Origin: CAWCPR01 sp963797475
GTDB lineage: Bacteria; Chloroflexota; Anaerolineae; Anaerolineales; UBA4823
Direction of reading: 5' to 3'
DNA: 64,000 nucleotides
Assembly (NCBI GenBank): GCA_963797475.1
Contig: CAWCPR010000001.1
Location: 2,604,001 to 2,668,000 of the forward strand
Shown: positions 40,666 through 49,016 of the stretch, piece by piece
Layout: each line of letters begins with the position of its first letter
How positions within the stretch are numbered: the first letter of the stretch is position 1
The notes under the pieces: model-generated
Seen by the model: the letters and a program-made list of their open reading frames with translations, nothing else
Database searches by the model: none
Told to the model about the DNA's origin: nothing
Made by a program: the position numbers and the translations under genes

Positions 40666-40841
40666 AGATTTAAAATTAAGGCCCCCTACCTGAGCCCTAA
40701 ACATCTAATATTTACAGTGACCTTTTTCCAATCAGCGATGCTGTAAATCCGCCGTCAGGTTTTATTCACCCCCATGACTGGCGTTGTTGCAGGCGTAATC
40801 AAGCGTGCAATCGTCCCGCCAGGCAGAGTAATGACGCTTGA

Positions 40842-42008
40842 TCAATAGCGGAGCACAGCGGCGGCAGATGTACCACTCGGTACTTTTTCTGGTCCCACGG
40901 CGTAGACTATTCCACCTTTCAAGTAGGTCTGAACGGCCGCCATGTCCAGCAGGGGTTCGTCGCCGGACTCTATTTGAGCATGGATTTCAATCTCATTTGT
41001 AACTGGATTAAAGACGCCCCATTGCTGCACTCCAGCGGCGACGAACAGCGTTTCAACCCGGCCATCATAAGCGGCCGGAACGATCTTTTCCAATGTGTCT
41101 GCGACTCGTTCGCTTGCCTGGCCGGCAAGTTGTTGGTAATGGGCGAAAGCCTCTTCTTGTGCTGCCTGGAAGTGTGGTCCAAGAATATCCCAGGCGCTTT
41201 TGTGTAACTCGTCCGCACTCAGCAAATCAGGGTTGCCCTTGATGACCGCGTCGATCAAGTTCGGATACGTGTTGGCTTCTTTATAGATCGGAAGCAAATA
41301 TTCAACTCCCGCCAACACGAGCGGTACCCGGTCTCCTTTAAGAAATTCCGTCAAACCATCCGAGACAAGGCGAAAGTAGCGCAGCAGCTCATTCTTGGCG
41401 CTTTCGTCGCTGCCACCGCCTTGCCCATGGAATGTTACGGAACCACTCCCGGGCATCCCGCCGGTGGAACCAGAAGCATGGAGTTGAAAACTCATTTGAT
41501 GATTGAGAGATGGGATGGCTTCAGCCAGACTGCCGCCCACCTGCCCGATGTCAACCTCGCTGACGCTGTAGCGCGTGCCAAGCAGCAACCTGACTTCGTT
41601 CTGGCTCAACGCCAGGACGTAGAATTGGCCGTCGCCAGTGAAGAGCGGCAGCAGCGGACTGATGTGGAAGTGGTCTGTGACAACCATCAATTCTGCAAAA
41701 TTCAATGGGAGACGATAGCGACGAATTCTGTTAGCAGAGAGAAAAATCGCCAGACCATCGCTCTGATGCTGCCAGAAATAAGATTCCTGCAACAGCTTGC
41801 TGGCCGGCTCGAGCATTTTTTGAATATCGCGCCTGCCTACGCCCTCATCCGATAAGTGCTTCTCAGCCCCTCCGAGCAGGTTTTTCAGCCGAATCGGATC
41901 CTGCTGGGTCTCCGCCCCGGTACGATGGGTCGGCATATAGATTGAAACGCACCATTGCTCTTCTCTACGCATTAACTGTTCTAGCTCGGCCTTGGTCAAA
42001 ATATCCAT
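40842..42008 (-). CDS. baeRF-family protein (bacterial release-factor-1-like)
   Basis: A 388-residue soluble protein related to the archaeo-eukaryotic release factor fold. The N-terminus LMRREEQWCVSIYMPTHRTG then DPIRLKNLLGGAEKHL, the central FLSANRIRRYRLPLNFAELM, and the C-terminal VETLFVAAGVQQWGVFNP are typical of baeRF families. Such proteins are predicted to act on ribosomes under stress. No GGQ-like catalytic loop is evident. Monocistronic, downstream of a DUF302 remnant. Confidence 0.8.
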   Translation of the reverse strand: MDILTKAELEQLMRREEQWCVSIYMPTHRTGAETQQDPIRLKNLLGGAEKHLSDEGVGRRDIQKMLEPASKLLQESYFWQHQSDGLAIFLSANRIRRYRLPLNFAELMVVTDHFHISPLLPLFTGDGQFYVLALSQNEVRLLLGTRYSVSEVDIGQVGGSLAEAIPSLNHQMSFQLHASGSTGGMPGSGSVTFHGQGGGSDESAKNELLRYFRLVSDGLTEFLKGDRVPLVLAGVEYLLPIYKEANTYPNLIDAVIKGNPDLLSADELHKSAWDILGPHFQAAQEEAFAHYQQLAGQASERVADTLEKIVPAAYDGRVETLFVAAGVQQWGVFNPVTNEIEIHAQIESGDEPLLDMAAVQTYLKGGIVYAVGPEKVPSGTSAAAVLRY

Positions 42009-42032
42009 TTTCTTTCTCCTAGTAAAAATACG

Positions 42033-42202
42033 CTATACCTCGTGATCCTTGCCTTCGACCACGTCCTCACCTTCAACGTGGCCTTCACGTCAATCTGCGT
42101 CAGCACACCAAAGCTTTCTGCCTTGAGCGCGTCCGTGGTTTTCTGGACGGCTTACTCGTAGGGCAGGTTCACTGTAGTATGAACACCAATGTCGGTTGCC
42201 AT
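42033..42202 (-). pseudogene. DUF302 protein remnant
   Basis: The minus strand starts MATDIGVHTTVNLPYE, then a stop, then AVQKTTDALKAESFGVLTQI and DVKATLK before the frame is lost. The phrase order matches the N-terminal half of DUF302 proteins (about 130 residues). An internal stop, a frame change and loss of the C-terminal half make it non-functional. Confidence 0.75.
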
Positions 42203-42218
42203 CGAGTAATCTCCCATG

Positions 42219-42683
42219 TTAAGGTAATGTTTTGAGGTAAACGATCAAGTCAGCCAGGTCGTCGTTGCCGATGTCCCAGCGCGGCATATCCGTGTTTAAC
42301 TGTGTGCCATCAGGATCTTTACCTTCCACAACCGCTAGGCGAAATTTTTCGGGGTCGAACTCACCTTCCAAGACTGACCAGCGAATGTCTTTGGCATCCA
42401 TCACCTGCATCATGCCCATGCTGTGTATGCCGCCGCGCCCATCCGGGCCATGGCATGAAGCACACGCCAGGCGGCCACCACCGCCCATCATCCAGCCATT
42501 CGACGCCGGACCACCCGTATAGTCGATTGCGATAACACGTTCACTGGTGGCAGTGAAATAGATGCGTTCACCGTTCGAGCTAAAAGTCCCTGTCCCCCAG
42601 GCAGTTCCACTCAACTCCATCGACCGCGGGCGTGATGCACAGGCCGCGAGCAGCAGGGGCGAACTGACGCTTCTTCCGCGCAA
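42219..42683 (-). CDS. c-type cytochrome, lipoprotein-like
   Basis: A 154-residue protein with one haem motif CASCHG (about 73-78) and a distal methionine candidate in NTDMPRWD near 133. The N-terminus SVSSPLLLAACASRP could be a lipoprotein signal with lipobox, followed by TFSSNGERIYFTATSERVIA. The start is TTG at 42683 with no strong ribosome-binding site, so the N-terminus may be damaged or wrongly chosen. A membrane-attached electron carrier is the likely role. Confidence 0.7.
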   Translation of the reverse strand: MRGRSVSSPLLLAACASRPRSMELSGTAWGTGTFSSNGERIYFTATSERVIAIDYTGGPASNGWMMGGGGRLACASCHGPDGRGGIHSMGMMQVMDAKDIRWSVLEGEFDPEKFRLAVVEGKDPDGTQLNTDMPRWDIGNDDLADLIVYLKTLP

Positions 42684-42816
42684 TCTCGTTCGGCGGCACG
42701 TATTGATTTCGAGCCAGAATCGGCTTCGCCTTGATCAGTTTGTCTAATTGTGATCGAAGTGCATTCAGGACAATGTCGCTATCGGCGCGCTCCTTTTCCG
42801 AGGGTTGATTGGACAA
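42580..42816 (-). CDS. Uncertain ORF overlapping the cytochrome gene
   Basis: A 78-codon frame from TTG with protein-like text in its first part (SEKERADSDIVLNALRSQLD then KLIKAKPILARNQYVPPNEI), then running into the cytochrome gene in another frame. It may be the C-terminal part of a decayed gene whose start (42842-42991) is in a third frame. No family is recognised. Confidence 0.3.
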   Translation of the reverse strand: MSNQPSEKERADSDIVLNALRSQLDKLIKAKPILARNQYVPPNEIARKKRQFAPAARGLCITPAVDGVEWNCLGDRDF

Positions 42817-42841
42817 CTGCGCTCCGTTTCTGGCCGATGGA

Positions 42842-42991
42842 TTAACTGGCCTCTGAACCGGATTCGAGGGCGAAAGTTGAATCAGCGCTGGCCAGGGTGA
42901 AATAGAATGAAAGGCTGAACGCCAACACTATAACCGCTGTGGCATTAGTTACGATCAGCGGGGTGCCCCGTCGGGCTGTGTTACGATCCAC
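42842..42991 (-). CDS. Possible small membrane protein or gene fragment
   Basis: A 49-codon frame from GTG with one hydrophobic helix (TPLIVTNATAVIVLAFSLSF then YFTLAS). No ribosome-binding site is evident. It could be the N-terminus of a broken gene continuing in the ORF at 42580-42816. The rest of the 42992-43178 gap holds only a terminator-like stem next to the CBS gene. Confidence 0.3.
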   Translation of the reverse strand: MDRNTARRGTPLIVTNATAVIVLAFSLSFYFTLASADSTFALESGSEAS

Positions 42992-43148
42992 GGCTACACA
43001 CTACACACCCCCTCAACTTGTAAAATCGCTTATTCTTGGCAAGGCTTTCTTTGTTCGTTGTAAAATCGAGGAAAGCCCGAGTTATCTGCCACTCGATCAC
43101 AAGACCAGGCAGCAGTTAGGATGATGGTGCCCGTATATGGCGCGACGC

Positions 43149-43172
43149 CCTTTGTGCAAGTGATCACAAAGG
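43149..43172 (-). terminator. Hairpin after the CBS-domain gene
   Basis: CCTTTGTG/CACAAAGG arms with an 8-nt loop, 7 nt beyond the stop of the CBS gene on the minus strand. No T-run follows, so it may be a transcript-end stem. The symmetric TTGTG-N8-CACAA pattern also loosely resembles a CRP-type site. Confidence 0.4.
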
Positions 43173-43178
43173 ACTTTC

Positions 43179-43616
43179 TTACTTCGCCTTGGATTGCGAT
43201 ATTTCCTTAACCATTGTGGCGGTTTCTTCTGGCAGGTTCACGCGCGTTGCAACATCCGCCTGGGCAATGATCCCTACAATCTTAGCGTCGTTGTCCACGA
43301 TAGGAATGCGGCGTAATTGATGCTCAGCCATCGCATCTATCGCCACCTGCAAGTCATCCTCAACCCGACAGGTCACAATTTGGCGTGTCATCACCAACTC
43401 CACTTTCGTGGATTTGACATCGTGCCCTTTGGCTATTATCTTCAAAACCAGATCGCGATCGGTCACGATACCGACCAACTTTTTGGTCTGCTCGTTTTCA
43501 ATAACAGGGATCGAACCGATATTCTCGCTTTGCATCAATTGCGCCACTTTTGTCACCATGTCATCTGGCCGGCAGCAAACGGGGTTTTTCGTCATCACTT
43601 CATTGCATTTTTTCAT
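43179..43616 (-). CDS. Two-CBS-domain protein
   Basis: A 145-residue protein of two CBS repeats: VMTKNPVCCRPDDMVTKVAQ, NIGSIPVIENEQTKKLVGIV, then VMTRQIVTCRVEDDLQVAID and LRRIPIVDNDAKIVGIIAQA. Stand-alone CBS pairs bind AMP/ATP and often belong to stress regulons (hypoxic-response-protein-like). ATG at 43616 has AAAAGGAG upstream; the longer frame is rejected. Confidence 0.88.
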   Translation of the reverse strand: MKKCNEVMTKNPVCCRPDDMVTKVAQLMQSENIGSIPVIENEQTKKLVGIVTDRDLVLKIIAKGHDVKSTKVELVMTRQIVTCRVEDDLQVAIDAMAEHQLRRIPIVDNDAKIVGIIAQADVATRVNLPEETATMVKEISQSKAK

Positions 43617-43754
43617 AAGAATTCTCCTTTTCACTCCACAAGCAGCTTGAATTTCATTCAACACATGAATGACCTGGCCCCCCTGGTATTGCGTGTCAGG
43701 TCATTTTGCAATTGCGAATTTTTATAAGTCTTTGTTTAACTCCATCAGCTTTCA

Positions 43755-44393
43755 TCAAACAACCAGACGGTTGAAGAAGGAGCGGTAACGCTGCAAGGCC
43801 ATGCGGAGATCTTCAGTTGAGACATCATTGCCCTGATTCCACTGGCCCTCCAGTGAGCTGTGTTCCCTGGCGAACATCTGGGTGATTTGCTCGATAACCT
43901 CAGATACCAGCGCATCCGCCTGCTGGACAGCAGCGCGCGGTCCGTCCACAAATTCACCCTGGATCTCATTCCAGCGAGTGCGAAAATGCTCTGATTCCTC
44001 ACGGTCAAGCAGGCCTGCCAATGATCCGGCATTCGTACCGATAGGGGCTTCGTATGTAATTGTCTCGCCCATTGGCGCCTGGTAGGGGACCGTCTCGCTC
44101 ACAGGAGCCTCGTGGACAATCGTCTCGTCCATTGGAACATCTATAGCATCAGTCTCCATATGAATCTCGTCGACAGGAGTCTCAGACATCGGGATCTCAT
44201 CGGCAAGAGGCCCGTCCACTGGCCCAATAGCAGCAACGGTCCCGACCATTGGGGTCTCGTGGATAAGAGCCGTATCCACCGGGACTTTGTCGGCAAGAGG
44301 ATCCGAATTTACTAATGGGCTGTTCGTGTCCTTATCGGTTCCCTCAACGCTATCTGAGAAATTAAAACGTTCTCTAAAATCCTGTTCATTCAT
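43755..44393 (-). CDS. Protein with Pro/Glu repeats and C-terminal helical domain shared with its neighbour
   Basis: A 212-residue soluble acidic protein. Residues 28-118 are low-complexity, with repeated short units of the form ETPM/DEIPM/VPMDETIVHEAP. The C-terminal 85 residues (RTRWNEIQGEFVDGPRAAVQ then QADALVSEVIEQITQMF, ending LRMALQRYRSFFNRLV) match the C-terminal domain of the upstream gene. GAGGAG precedes the ATG. Function unknown. Confidence 0.75.
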   Translation of the reverse strand: MNEQDFRERFNFSDSVEGTDKDTNSPLVNSDPLADKVPVDTALIHETPMVGTVAAIGPVDGPLADEIPMSETPVDEIHMETDAIDVPMDETIVHEAPVSETVPYQAPMGETITYEAPIGTNAGSLAGLLDREESEHFRTRWNEIQGEFVDGPRAAVQQADALVSEVIEQITQMFAREHSSLEGQWNQGNDVSTEDLRMALQRYRSFFNRLVV

Positions 44394-44408
44394 CTCTTTT
44401 TCTCCTCT

Positions 44409-44954
44409 TCAACGACTGGCCTCTGTTTTGAGGAGTTCCTCGAACAGAGACCGGTAATAAATCATTGCCTGCCGTAATTCTTCAGTATTTGCCTGGTGCT
44501 GCTCATTTTTGATGGCGATCTCCCGCGCGGCGCGGTAATTACTCACCAATGCAGGATAATTGACCGAGATATCCGCCGCCCGCTGCTCAAAATCAGATAC
44601 TGGATAGGCACGAACCTGCATGACTTCTATGATCAGGCGGTCGGCATCTACTATCGCCTGTTCCGGTTCGTCGACAAATTTGGATTGGACAGCAGTCCAA
44701 TCGGCCAGATAACGCTCGCGCTCGCTAACAGAAAGTGGACGAATATCCAAAGCCTTAACATGCTTCTGCCGTTCATCCAGCTCTGTTTGTGCTTTCTTCT
44801 CGTCACCCATGGCCTGCACAGTGTGATCATACTCGGGTCCAAACTGATCTTGGAGCCGCTCCGACCGTCTGCGGCGAGCAAAAACCAGACCTAATATGGC
44901 GCCTATTATCACCAATATCAGAACAACGGTGATAATCATAGTTGTAGTATTCAT
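44409..44954 (-). CDS. Membrane-anchored paralog with the same helical domain
   Basis: A 181-residue protein with an N-terminal membrane helix (MIITVVLILVIIGAILGLVF), a basic stop-transfer (ARRRRSERL) and a cytoplasmic helical domain (ADWTAVQSKFVDEPEQAIVD, then ADRLIIEVMQVRAYP, ending LRQAMIYYRSLFEELL). The domain aligns with that of the next gene downstream, 15 nt away. AAGGAG lies before the ATG. Likely partners: one membrane-bound, one soluble. Confidence 0.8.
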   Translation of the reverse strand: MNTTTMIITVVLILVIIGAILGLVFARRRRSERLQDQFGPEYDHTVQAMGDEKKAQTELDERQKHVKALDIRPLSVSERERYLADWTAVQSKFVDEPEQAIVDADRLIIEVMQVRAYPVSDFEQRAADISVNYPALVSNYRAAREIAIKNEQHQANTEELRQAMIYYRSLFEELLKTEASR

Positions 44955-45061
44955 AAAATATCTCCTTATATCTCATGAAACAGCTATTGGGATAACTGCT
45001 CACATATTTACAGTCTTAATTTACACGCACGGTGAGGTTATCGTAATCTTCACCTTAAAAA

Positions 45062-45331
45062 CTACCCGTTACCACCCTCCCTCACCTGAAGCTGTAGAGA
45101 CATCCTTGTCAGCATGGCGGAATCCAGGGTCTCTAGCAAGGCCTCGTTACCCGTCTGCAACGTTGTGATCTGTTCGGTATTGCCGGTGATCATCGCGTTG
45201 GCGTGTTCCAGGTCTGTGTTGGCTATTTCGAGCTTCTGCCGGGTAGGGATATAAAGCGCGAAGGCGATGAACAGCGCACCCAGCCCAAAGGCTAACAGCG
45301 TCACCAGCACCCAGCGCAAGTTGCTGCGCAA
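45062..45331 (-). CDS. Small membrane protein with coiled coil
   Basis: An 89-residue protein with one membrane helix (LRWVLVTLLAFGLGALFIAF) and a heptad-like region (LEIANTDLEHANAMITGNTE then QITTLQTGNEALLETLD). The only in-frame start candidate is TTG at 45331, with AAGGAG about 15 nt upstream, so the real start may have been altered. Function unknown. Confidence 0.6.
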   Translation of the reverse strand: MRSNLRWVLVTLLAFGLGALFIAFALYIPTRQKLEIANTDLEHANAMITGNTEQITTLQTGNEALLETLDSAMLTRMSLQLQVREGGNG

Positions 45332-45476
45332 TTGGCTTTTGTTATTTTCTCCTTATCCAGCAACTCCTATTGGAACAACACGGTGTAGGCTCTCGAGCAG
45401 GATACAGTTCACGCTTGACAACACTGCCTGCCACAACAAGTTTGTGTTGGGTCAAGTGCAAGCGTCAGCGGGCACC

Positions 45477-45734
45477 TTATAGGCGGCGGATAAGCTTGAC
45501 GATGAATAAGAGGACGATCGCGCCTCCCAGCGTCACCAACATGGTTGGAAGGGTGATCGCATCGTTGATCGTCCCGACACCGAAAATAGGGGTAAGGAAC
45601 CAGCCTGCCACAAATGCGCCAACAACGCCTACCACGATATCGAGGATTAAACCCTGTTGCGAATTCGTCCGCATGATCCTGCTGGCTATGTAGCCGACAA
45701 TCGCGCCGGCAATGAGATATATGAGTAGGTTCAT
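45477..45734 (-). CDS. GlsB/YeaQ/YmgE family stress membrane protein
   Basis: An 85-residue three-helix membrane protein (NLLIYLIAGAIVGYIASRIM; ILDIVVGVVGAFVAGWFLTP; LPTMLVTLGGAIVLLFIVKL). ATG at 45734 follows AAGGAG and gives the family start. Proteins of this group are induced by osmotic and general stress. One of four copies in this window. Confidence 0.88.
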   Translation of the reverse strand: MNLLIYLIAGAIVGYIASRIMRTNSQQGLILDIVVGVVGAFVAGWFLTPIFGVGTINDAITLPTMLVTLGGAIVLLFIVKLIRRL

Positions 45735-45882
45735 TAGTACTCTCCTTATTCGAATGTTTGAGACACACAGGTTGCCCGTGTTTGCAAGATTATTCCCCTC
45801 GCCCAATGTAGGAGGGGTGATTTGAGCGAAGTTAAGAGCCCAGCCATCAGCTTGCCCTCAGGACATGGCTTCCATATTGGCT

Positions 45883-46101
45883 TCAGTCTTGATCAACGGC
45901 CTCCTTCAAATCCTCTACCCGCCGGTTGAATTCCTCTTCGGCGCGCTGGCGGGTGTAGCCATATTTCTGTTGGAGCAAGCCGACAATTTGTTCGGCATTG
46001 CCGGCCGCCTGATCCAGGTCGTCGTCGGTGAGCTCACCCCACCACTCTTTGATCTGGCCTCGCATTTCTTTCCACTTGCCTTCGAAAATATCCTTGTTCA
46101 T
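45883..46101 (-). CDS. csbD: CsbD family stress protein, copy 1
   Basis: A 72-residue protein with the full CsbD pattern: MNKDIFEGKWKEMRGQIKEW, WGELTDDDLDQAAGNAEQIV, GLLQQKYGYTRQRAEEEFNR. The gene at 58894-59106 is nearly identical apart from the tail and a few residues. AGAGGATC lies upstream. It follows the 54-residue membrane protein gene, an order repeated at the second copy. Confidence 0.92.
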   Translation of the reverse strand: MNKDIFEGKWKEMRGQIKEWWGELTDDDLDQAAGNAEQIVGLLQQKYGYTRQRAEEEFNRRVEDLKEAVDQD

Positions 46102-46216
46102 AAAGTGATCCTCTTAATCTTTCTCTTACAAAGCTGACCCTGCTGTTTCCTCCCGCACTCCTGGAAGCCAACGAACGAGGTTACCCAAAACGGCAGTTGA
46201 GTGTGTATTGGTTACT

Positions 46217-46381
46217 TCAGATGTTTATAACTCCTAGCAGGTTCAACACAACGAGTATGATAGCAATTACGATCAGAGCATGAATCCAACCGCCTGTTTG
46301 CGGAAACCTTGGGCTTATACTCCGACCGAAAAAGCCAAGCAGCCAGAGTACTACTAGAATTACGACGATTATCCACAACAT
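46217..46381 (-). CDS. Small two-helix membrane protein (lmo0937-type), copy 1
   Basis: A 54-residue protein starting MLWIIVVILVVLWLLGFFGR, then SISPRFPQTGGWIHALIVIA and ending VLNLLGVINI. This is the pattern of the lmo0937 family of small membrane proteins. AAAAGGAG lies before the ATG. The copy at 59271-59435 has the same length and differs at a few positions. Confidence 0.82.
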   Translation of the reverse strand: MLWIIVVILVVLWLLGFFGRSISPRFPQTGGWIHALIVIAIILVVLNLLGVINI

Positions 46382-46403
46382 GAGATTTCTCCTTTTGATT
46401 GAT

Positions 46404-46585
46404 CTAATGATCTTTTTGAAGCCACCTGGCCGGGTTGGCCGAGTGGCAGTTGACCTGACGGTTCAGCAAGATGAAAATTCTGGCGGCGAGGGCGAGAGCC
46501 GCCAGGAAAAGGCCCAAGTCGTTTAGAGTCGGGATAAGTGACACCAACCCCCAGAGGCAATGAGCCAGACGGCTAGCAAGAGCAT
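46404..46585 (-). pseudogene. Frameshifted small membrane protein
   Basis: The minus strand reads MLLLAVWLIASG in one frame and, from the same point, GLVSLIPTLNDLGLFLAALA then LAARIFILLNR in another. Together they form a natural two-helix small membrane protein, broken by one indel near 46540. In the second cassette (59440-59500) only a short trace of the 3-prime end remains. Confidence 0.5.
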
Positions 46586-46822
46586 CCTAATATTCCATGT
46601 GAATCTTCTTATAGAGGGTTCCCTTTCAATTTAATAGAAGGTTAAAATGTTGGTCGGACGTGATCTAGTAGGTTGCAAGAGAGCTTGCAGAGTCGTCAAA
46701 TGCTTCCCTTTGAGGTTGCTGTTATAGCCAGGCTTGGAACTACCCAACTTTACGATTGGCGCAGAGTTTCAAAAGTGTCGCTATATGCCGCCTGGTTGTG
46801 TTCATCGGATTACCAGTAAACC

Positions 46823-46960
46823 TGTTTCTCCTCCTAAAAAACCATTACGGGACTGGATGAGGTGGTGATAGGATCAAGAAGAATGCATAAACCATTTTAT
46901 AAACAAAGGCTCAATGACACATCCACCGGCTGGGCGAAGTTTGACTACGCCAGTTGGGGG
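46823..46960 (-). repeat. 138-nt promoter-leader duplicate, copy 1
   Basis: This segment aligns without gaps to 54393-54530, from the promoter block CCCCCAACTGG to an AGGAGGAG motif (46828-46835). The two copies share the leader phrase CATCCAGTCC. No start codon follows the AGGAGGAG at normal spacing in either copy, so the gene it once served seems lost. Confidence 0.75.
46894..46960 (-). promoter_or_regulatory. Island promoter element, copy b
   Basis: Minus strand: CCCCCAACTGG (46950-46960), 22 nt, GGTGGATGT (46919-46927), 17 nt, TATAAAAT (46894-46901). It faces the row of small stress genes at 46585 and below, with a leader of several hundred nt. Confidence 0.8.
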
Positions 46961-46981
46961 ATAATAGGATAACTGTTTCTT

Positions 46982-47119
46982 CTTCCGGAGAACTGGGAGC
47001 CGATTGTGCGTCAGATGCTCCATGAACAACATGATCAGGTTGACCCCGAAGCCGAGCGCAAGGAAATCCGCGGTCAGCTGCGTTTTGATGCGAGAGAGCT
47101 TCGAGCGCAGGCTGTATGA
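46982..47119 (+). pseudogene. Possible serine-recombinase C-terminal remnant
   Basis: The plus strand has an open segment LPENWEPIVRQMLHEQHDQV, DPEAERKEIRGQLRFDAREL, RAQAV and a stop, resembling the coiled-coil end of large serine recombinases. There is no start and no catalytic domain. It is the only plus-strand coding trace in this part of the island. Identification is weak. Confidence 0.3.
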
Positions 47120-47130
47120 TTATGATCTAC

Positions 47131-48129
47131 CTATCCCAATACTTGCCGCATCTTGCTTTGCAGCGCTACGTCGTCGGCTTCGTCGACACTGGTGATACGC
47201 GGCGCGTCCCAAAATACTTGCGGATCGGCCAGCAGGACAAGCGTGAGCTCGCCGCCGGATAAGAGCGCCTCTTTCGGAATGTTGATGGCTCGCAAATTGA
47301 CCATCACCAACCCATCGCCTTTCGCAGGCTTAACGATGTAGAAACCGACTTTGCCACTTTCAGGCTCTAGAATAGCTTCCTGGACTGCGCCGAGCAGGTT
47401 GCTCTGTCCATCGTACAGATCGACCCCCAATAGTTGGGTTGCGTAGGCGACCTTGTACACCGGGCCACCAGGGACATTGCAACTGGTCGCCAGCTTTCCG
47501 ATGCGCACCGCTTTCGACCAGAAGTCCCGTACTGCAGCTTCCCAATCGGTTGGCGTAAGCTGTTGCCCGGCGGGAAAAGCCGGTGCACCCGAGAACTGCT
47601 CTGGGATCAGGCGCAACTGGATCGCCTTATTCTCGGCGTCCAACACCCCGCTGTTGATCGTTACTGCTTCGAAAGGTATCACAACCCGGCTTCCGGGCGC
47701 GATGTTAAGGCTGGTTACCGGCTCCATCAGGATGTAAATGATATAGGTCTCGCAGGTATTAACGATGTAGTCGCTGGCGATACCCAGTTTGTCCCCATTC
47801 TCATCCAGCACCTGGTACCCAATTAAGTTGGTGAGATGGGTCACTTCTGTGCGCATTTCTTTTGGCCGGATTTCTGCTGCCTGGGATTGGGGGGGAGTAT
47901 CCCGCACGGTGGGATCAGGGTTGTCTTTTTTCGGCGCCTGTGTTTCGGCGGGATCTGCTTGCTCGATTTGGGAGGCTTCATCCGTCGGGGTGGCCTTTTC
48001 ATGGCTGGCGGAGGTTACGTTGGCTGGGTCTGCGGGCTGCTTCCATAACTGTTGTGGCAACTGGCAGGCCATCAAGGCCAGAACCAGGCTCAAAAGAATG
48101 GCCAGATAGCGAAATTGTTTCATCATCAT
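47131..48129 (-). CDS. PRC-barrel-like lipoprotein
   Basis: A 332-residue lipoprotein: signal peptide with lipobox LALMAC (Cys 22), a polar linker to about 90, then two PRC-barrel-type domains (LTNLIGYQVLDENGDKLGIA near 98; ATQLLGVDLYDGQSNLLGAV near 228). PRC barrels bind proteins or RNA. The upstream region is copy 2 of the shared leader element, which supplies the AGGA before the ATGs. Confidence 0.82.
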   Translation of the reverse strand: MMMKQFRYLAILLSLVLALMACQLPQQLWKQPADPANVTSASHEKATPTDEASQIEQADPAETQAPKKDNPDPTVRDTPPQSQAAEIRPKEMRTEVTHLTNLIGYQVLDENGDKLGIASDYIVNTCETYIIYILMEPVTSLNIAPGSRVVIPFEAVTINSGVLDAENKAIQLRLIPEQFSGAPAFPAGQQLTPTDWEAAVRDFWSKAVRIGKLATSCNVPGGPVYKVAYATQLLGVDLYDGQSNLLGAVQEAILEPESGKVGFYIVKPAKGDGLVMVNLRAINIPKEALLSGGELTLVLLADPQVFWDAPRITSVDEADDVALQSKMRQVLG

Positions 48130-48134
48130 TTCCT

Positions 48135-48195
48135 ATTTTGATGAATCTCTTTTTATCATTTTGTGTGGTGCGCCACAAGCGCCCAACACTTTTTC
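48135..48195 (-). repeat. Leader element, copy 2 of 3
   Basis: Minus strand begins AAAAAGTGTTGGGCGC, has a GTGGCGCACCAC hairpin-like middle and ends TTCATCAAAATAGGA before the PRC lipoprotein gene. Same order of blocks as at 36306-36364 and 54621-54705. Confidence 0.65.
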
Positions 48196-48233
48196 ATGCG
48201 ACCCACCACTCTATCGGGTAGTTAAGATGTAGT

Positions 48234-49016
48234 TTACCCAATTCTATTCATCACATACCCGTCTAAAAGCGCTCCTAGAAGTCCCCAGGCGCTGCCCAGG
48301 ATAGCCCCCGCCAGCACATCCCGCGGGTAGTGCGCCCCCACGTACATGCGCGTGATTCCTATGATCGAGGCGACACTGAACAACAGAAACACTGCCCAAG
48401 GGCTGGCATGGAAATGCCGGGCTATCAGCGTCGCCATGAAGAAAGCCTGGCTGGTATGCCCGCTCGGGAAAGATCGCCCGCCAGCCCGGGAGCCGACGAT
48501 GCGCGCCTGGGTTACTCGGACAAAAGGCCTTGACCGTCGCACAAGAGCTTTCACCAACTCCACCACTATCCATAACGTTAATGTCCCGAGAATGAGCTCG
48601 GACGCCACCAGGCGATCGCCGGCAAAAAACAAGACCAGCCCAATCGTCATGGCAGCAATGCCGCTGCCGACCTGGGTGAAAACCAACATCGCCCTGTCCA
48701 TCCAGAGCGGTCGCAGCCCCCGCAGATTAAAGAACAGGAAAGCCCAGACGTCTATGCGTTGGCCTGCTGACCAGACCAATGAGACCGCTAGTAAGCTGAA
48801 TACAAGTAGCATACTCAACAGGATTCCCCGAGCCACCAGGCCGTGCCAAAGAATAATCCGCATCTGGGAAGGCATCCATGTAAGGAACAGGACCAGGCTG
48901 GCTGTGAGGAACACCAGCCAGGCAACCTGTCGGTACTCACTCATCACAAGGATCAGGCGCGCCCAGGCACCGGAAACTTTATCTTCGGGTAATCTCTTTT
49001 TGTTCAGTGAATTCAC
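48234..49016 (-). CDS. PAP2 superfamily phosphatase
   Basis: A 260-residue membrane phosphatase with six or so helices and the three PAP2 motifs: KALVRRSRP (about 155-163), RSFPSGHTSQAF (about 182-193) and RMYVGAHYPRDVLAG (about 227-241). It likely removes phosphate from lipid phosphates such as undecaprenyl diphosphate or phosphatidate. GTG at 49016 with AGGAG 7 nt upstream is a better start than TTG at 49031. It overlaps the lipid kinase gene by 38 nt, coupling a kinase and a phosphatase. Confidence 0.88.
   Translation of the reverse strand: MNSLNKKRLPEDKVSGAWARLILVMSEYRQVAWLVFLTASLVLFLTWMPSQMRIILWHGLVARGILLSMLLVFSLLAVSLVWSAGQRIDVWAFLFFNLRGLRPLWMDRAMLVFTQVGSGIAAMTIGLVLFFAGDRLVASELILGTLTLWIVVELVKALVRRSRPFVRVTQARIVGSRAGGRSFPSGHTSQAFFMATLIARHFHASPWAVFLLFSVASIIGITRMYVGAHYPRDVLAGAILGSAWGLLGALLDGYVMNRIG

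Noticed and set aside
43149..43172. CRP/FNR operator
   Set aside because: The symmetric stem is just beyond a stop codon and far from any promoter; a transcript-end hairpin explains it better.
46369..46560. 63-codon minus-strand ORF
   Set aside because: Its text is not protein-like; two other frames over the same DNA together encode a plausible two-helix membrane peptide, so that was recorded instead.
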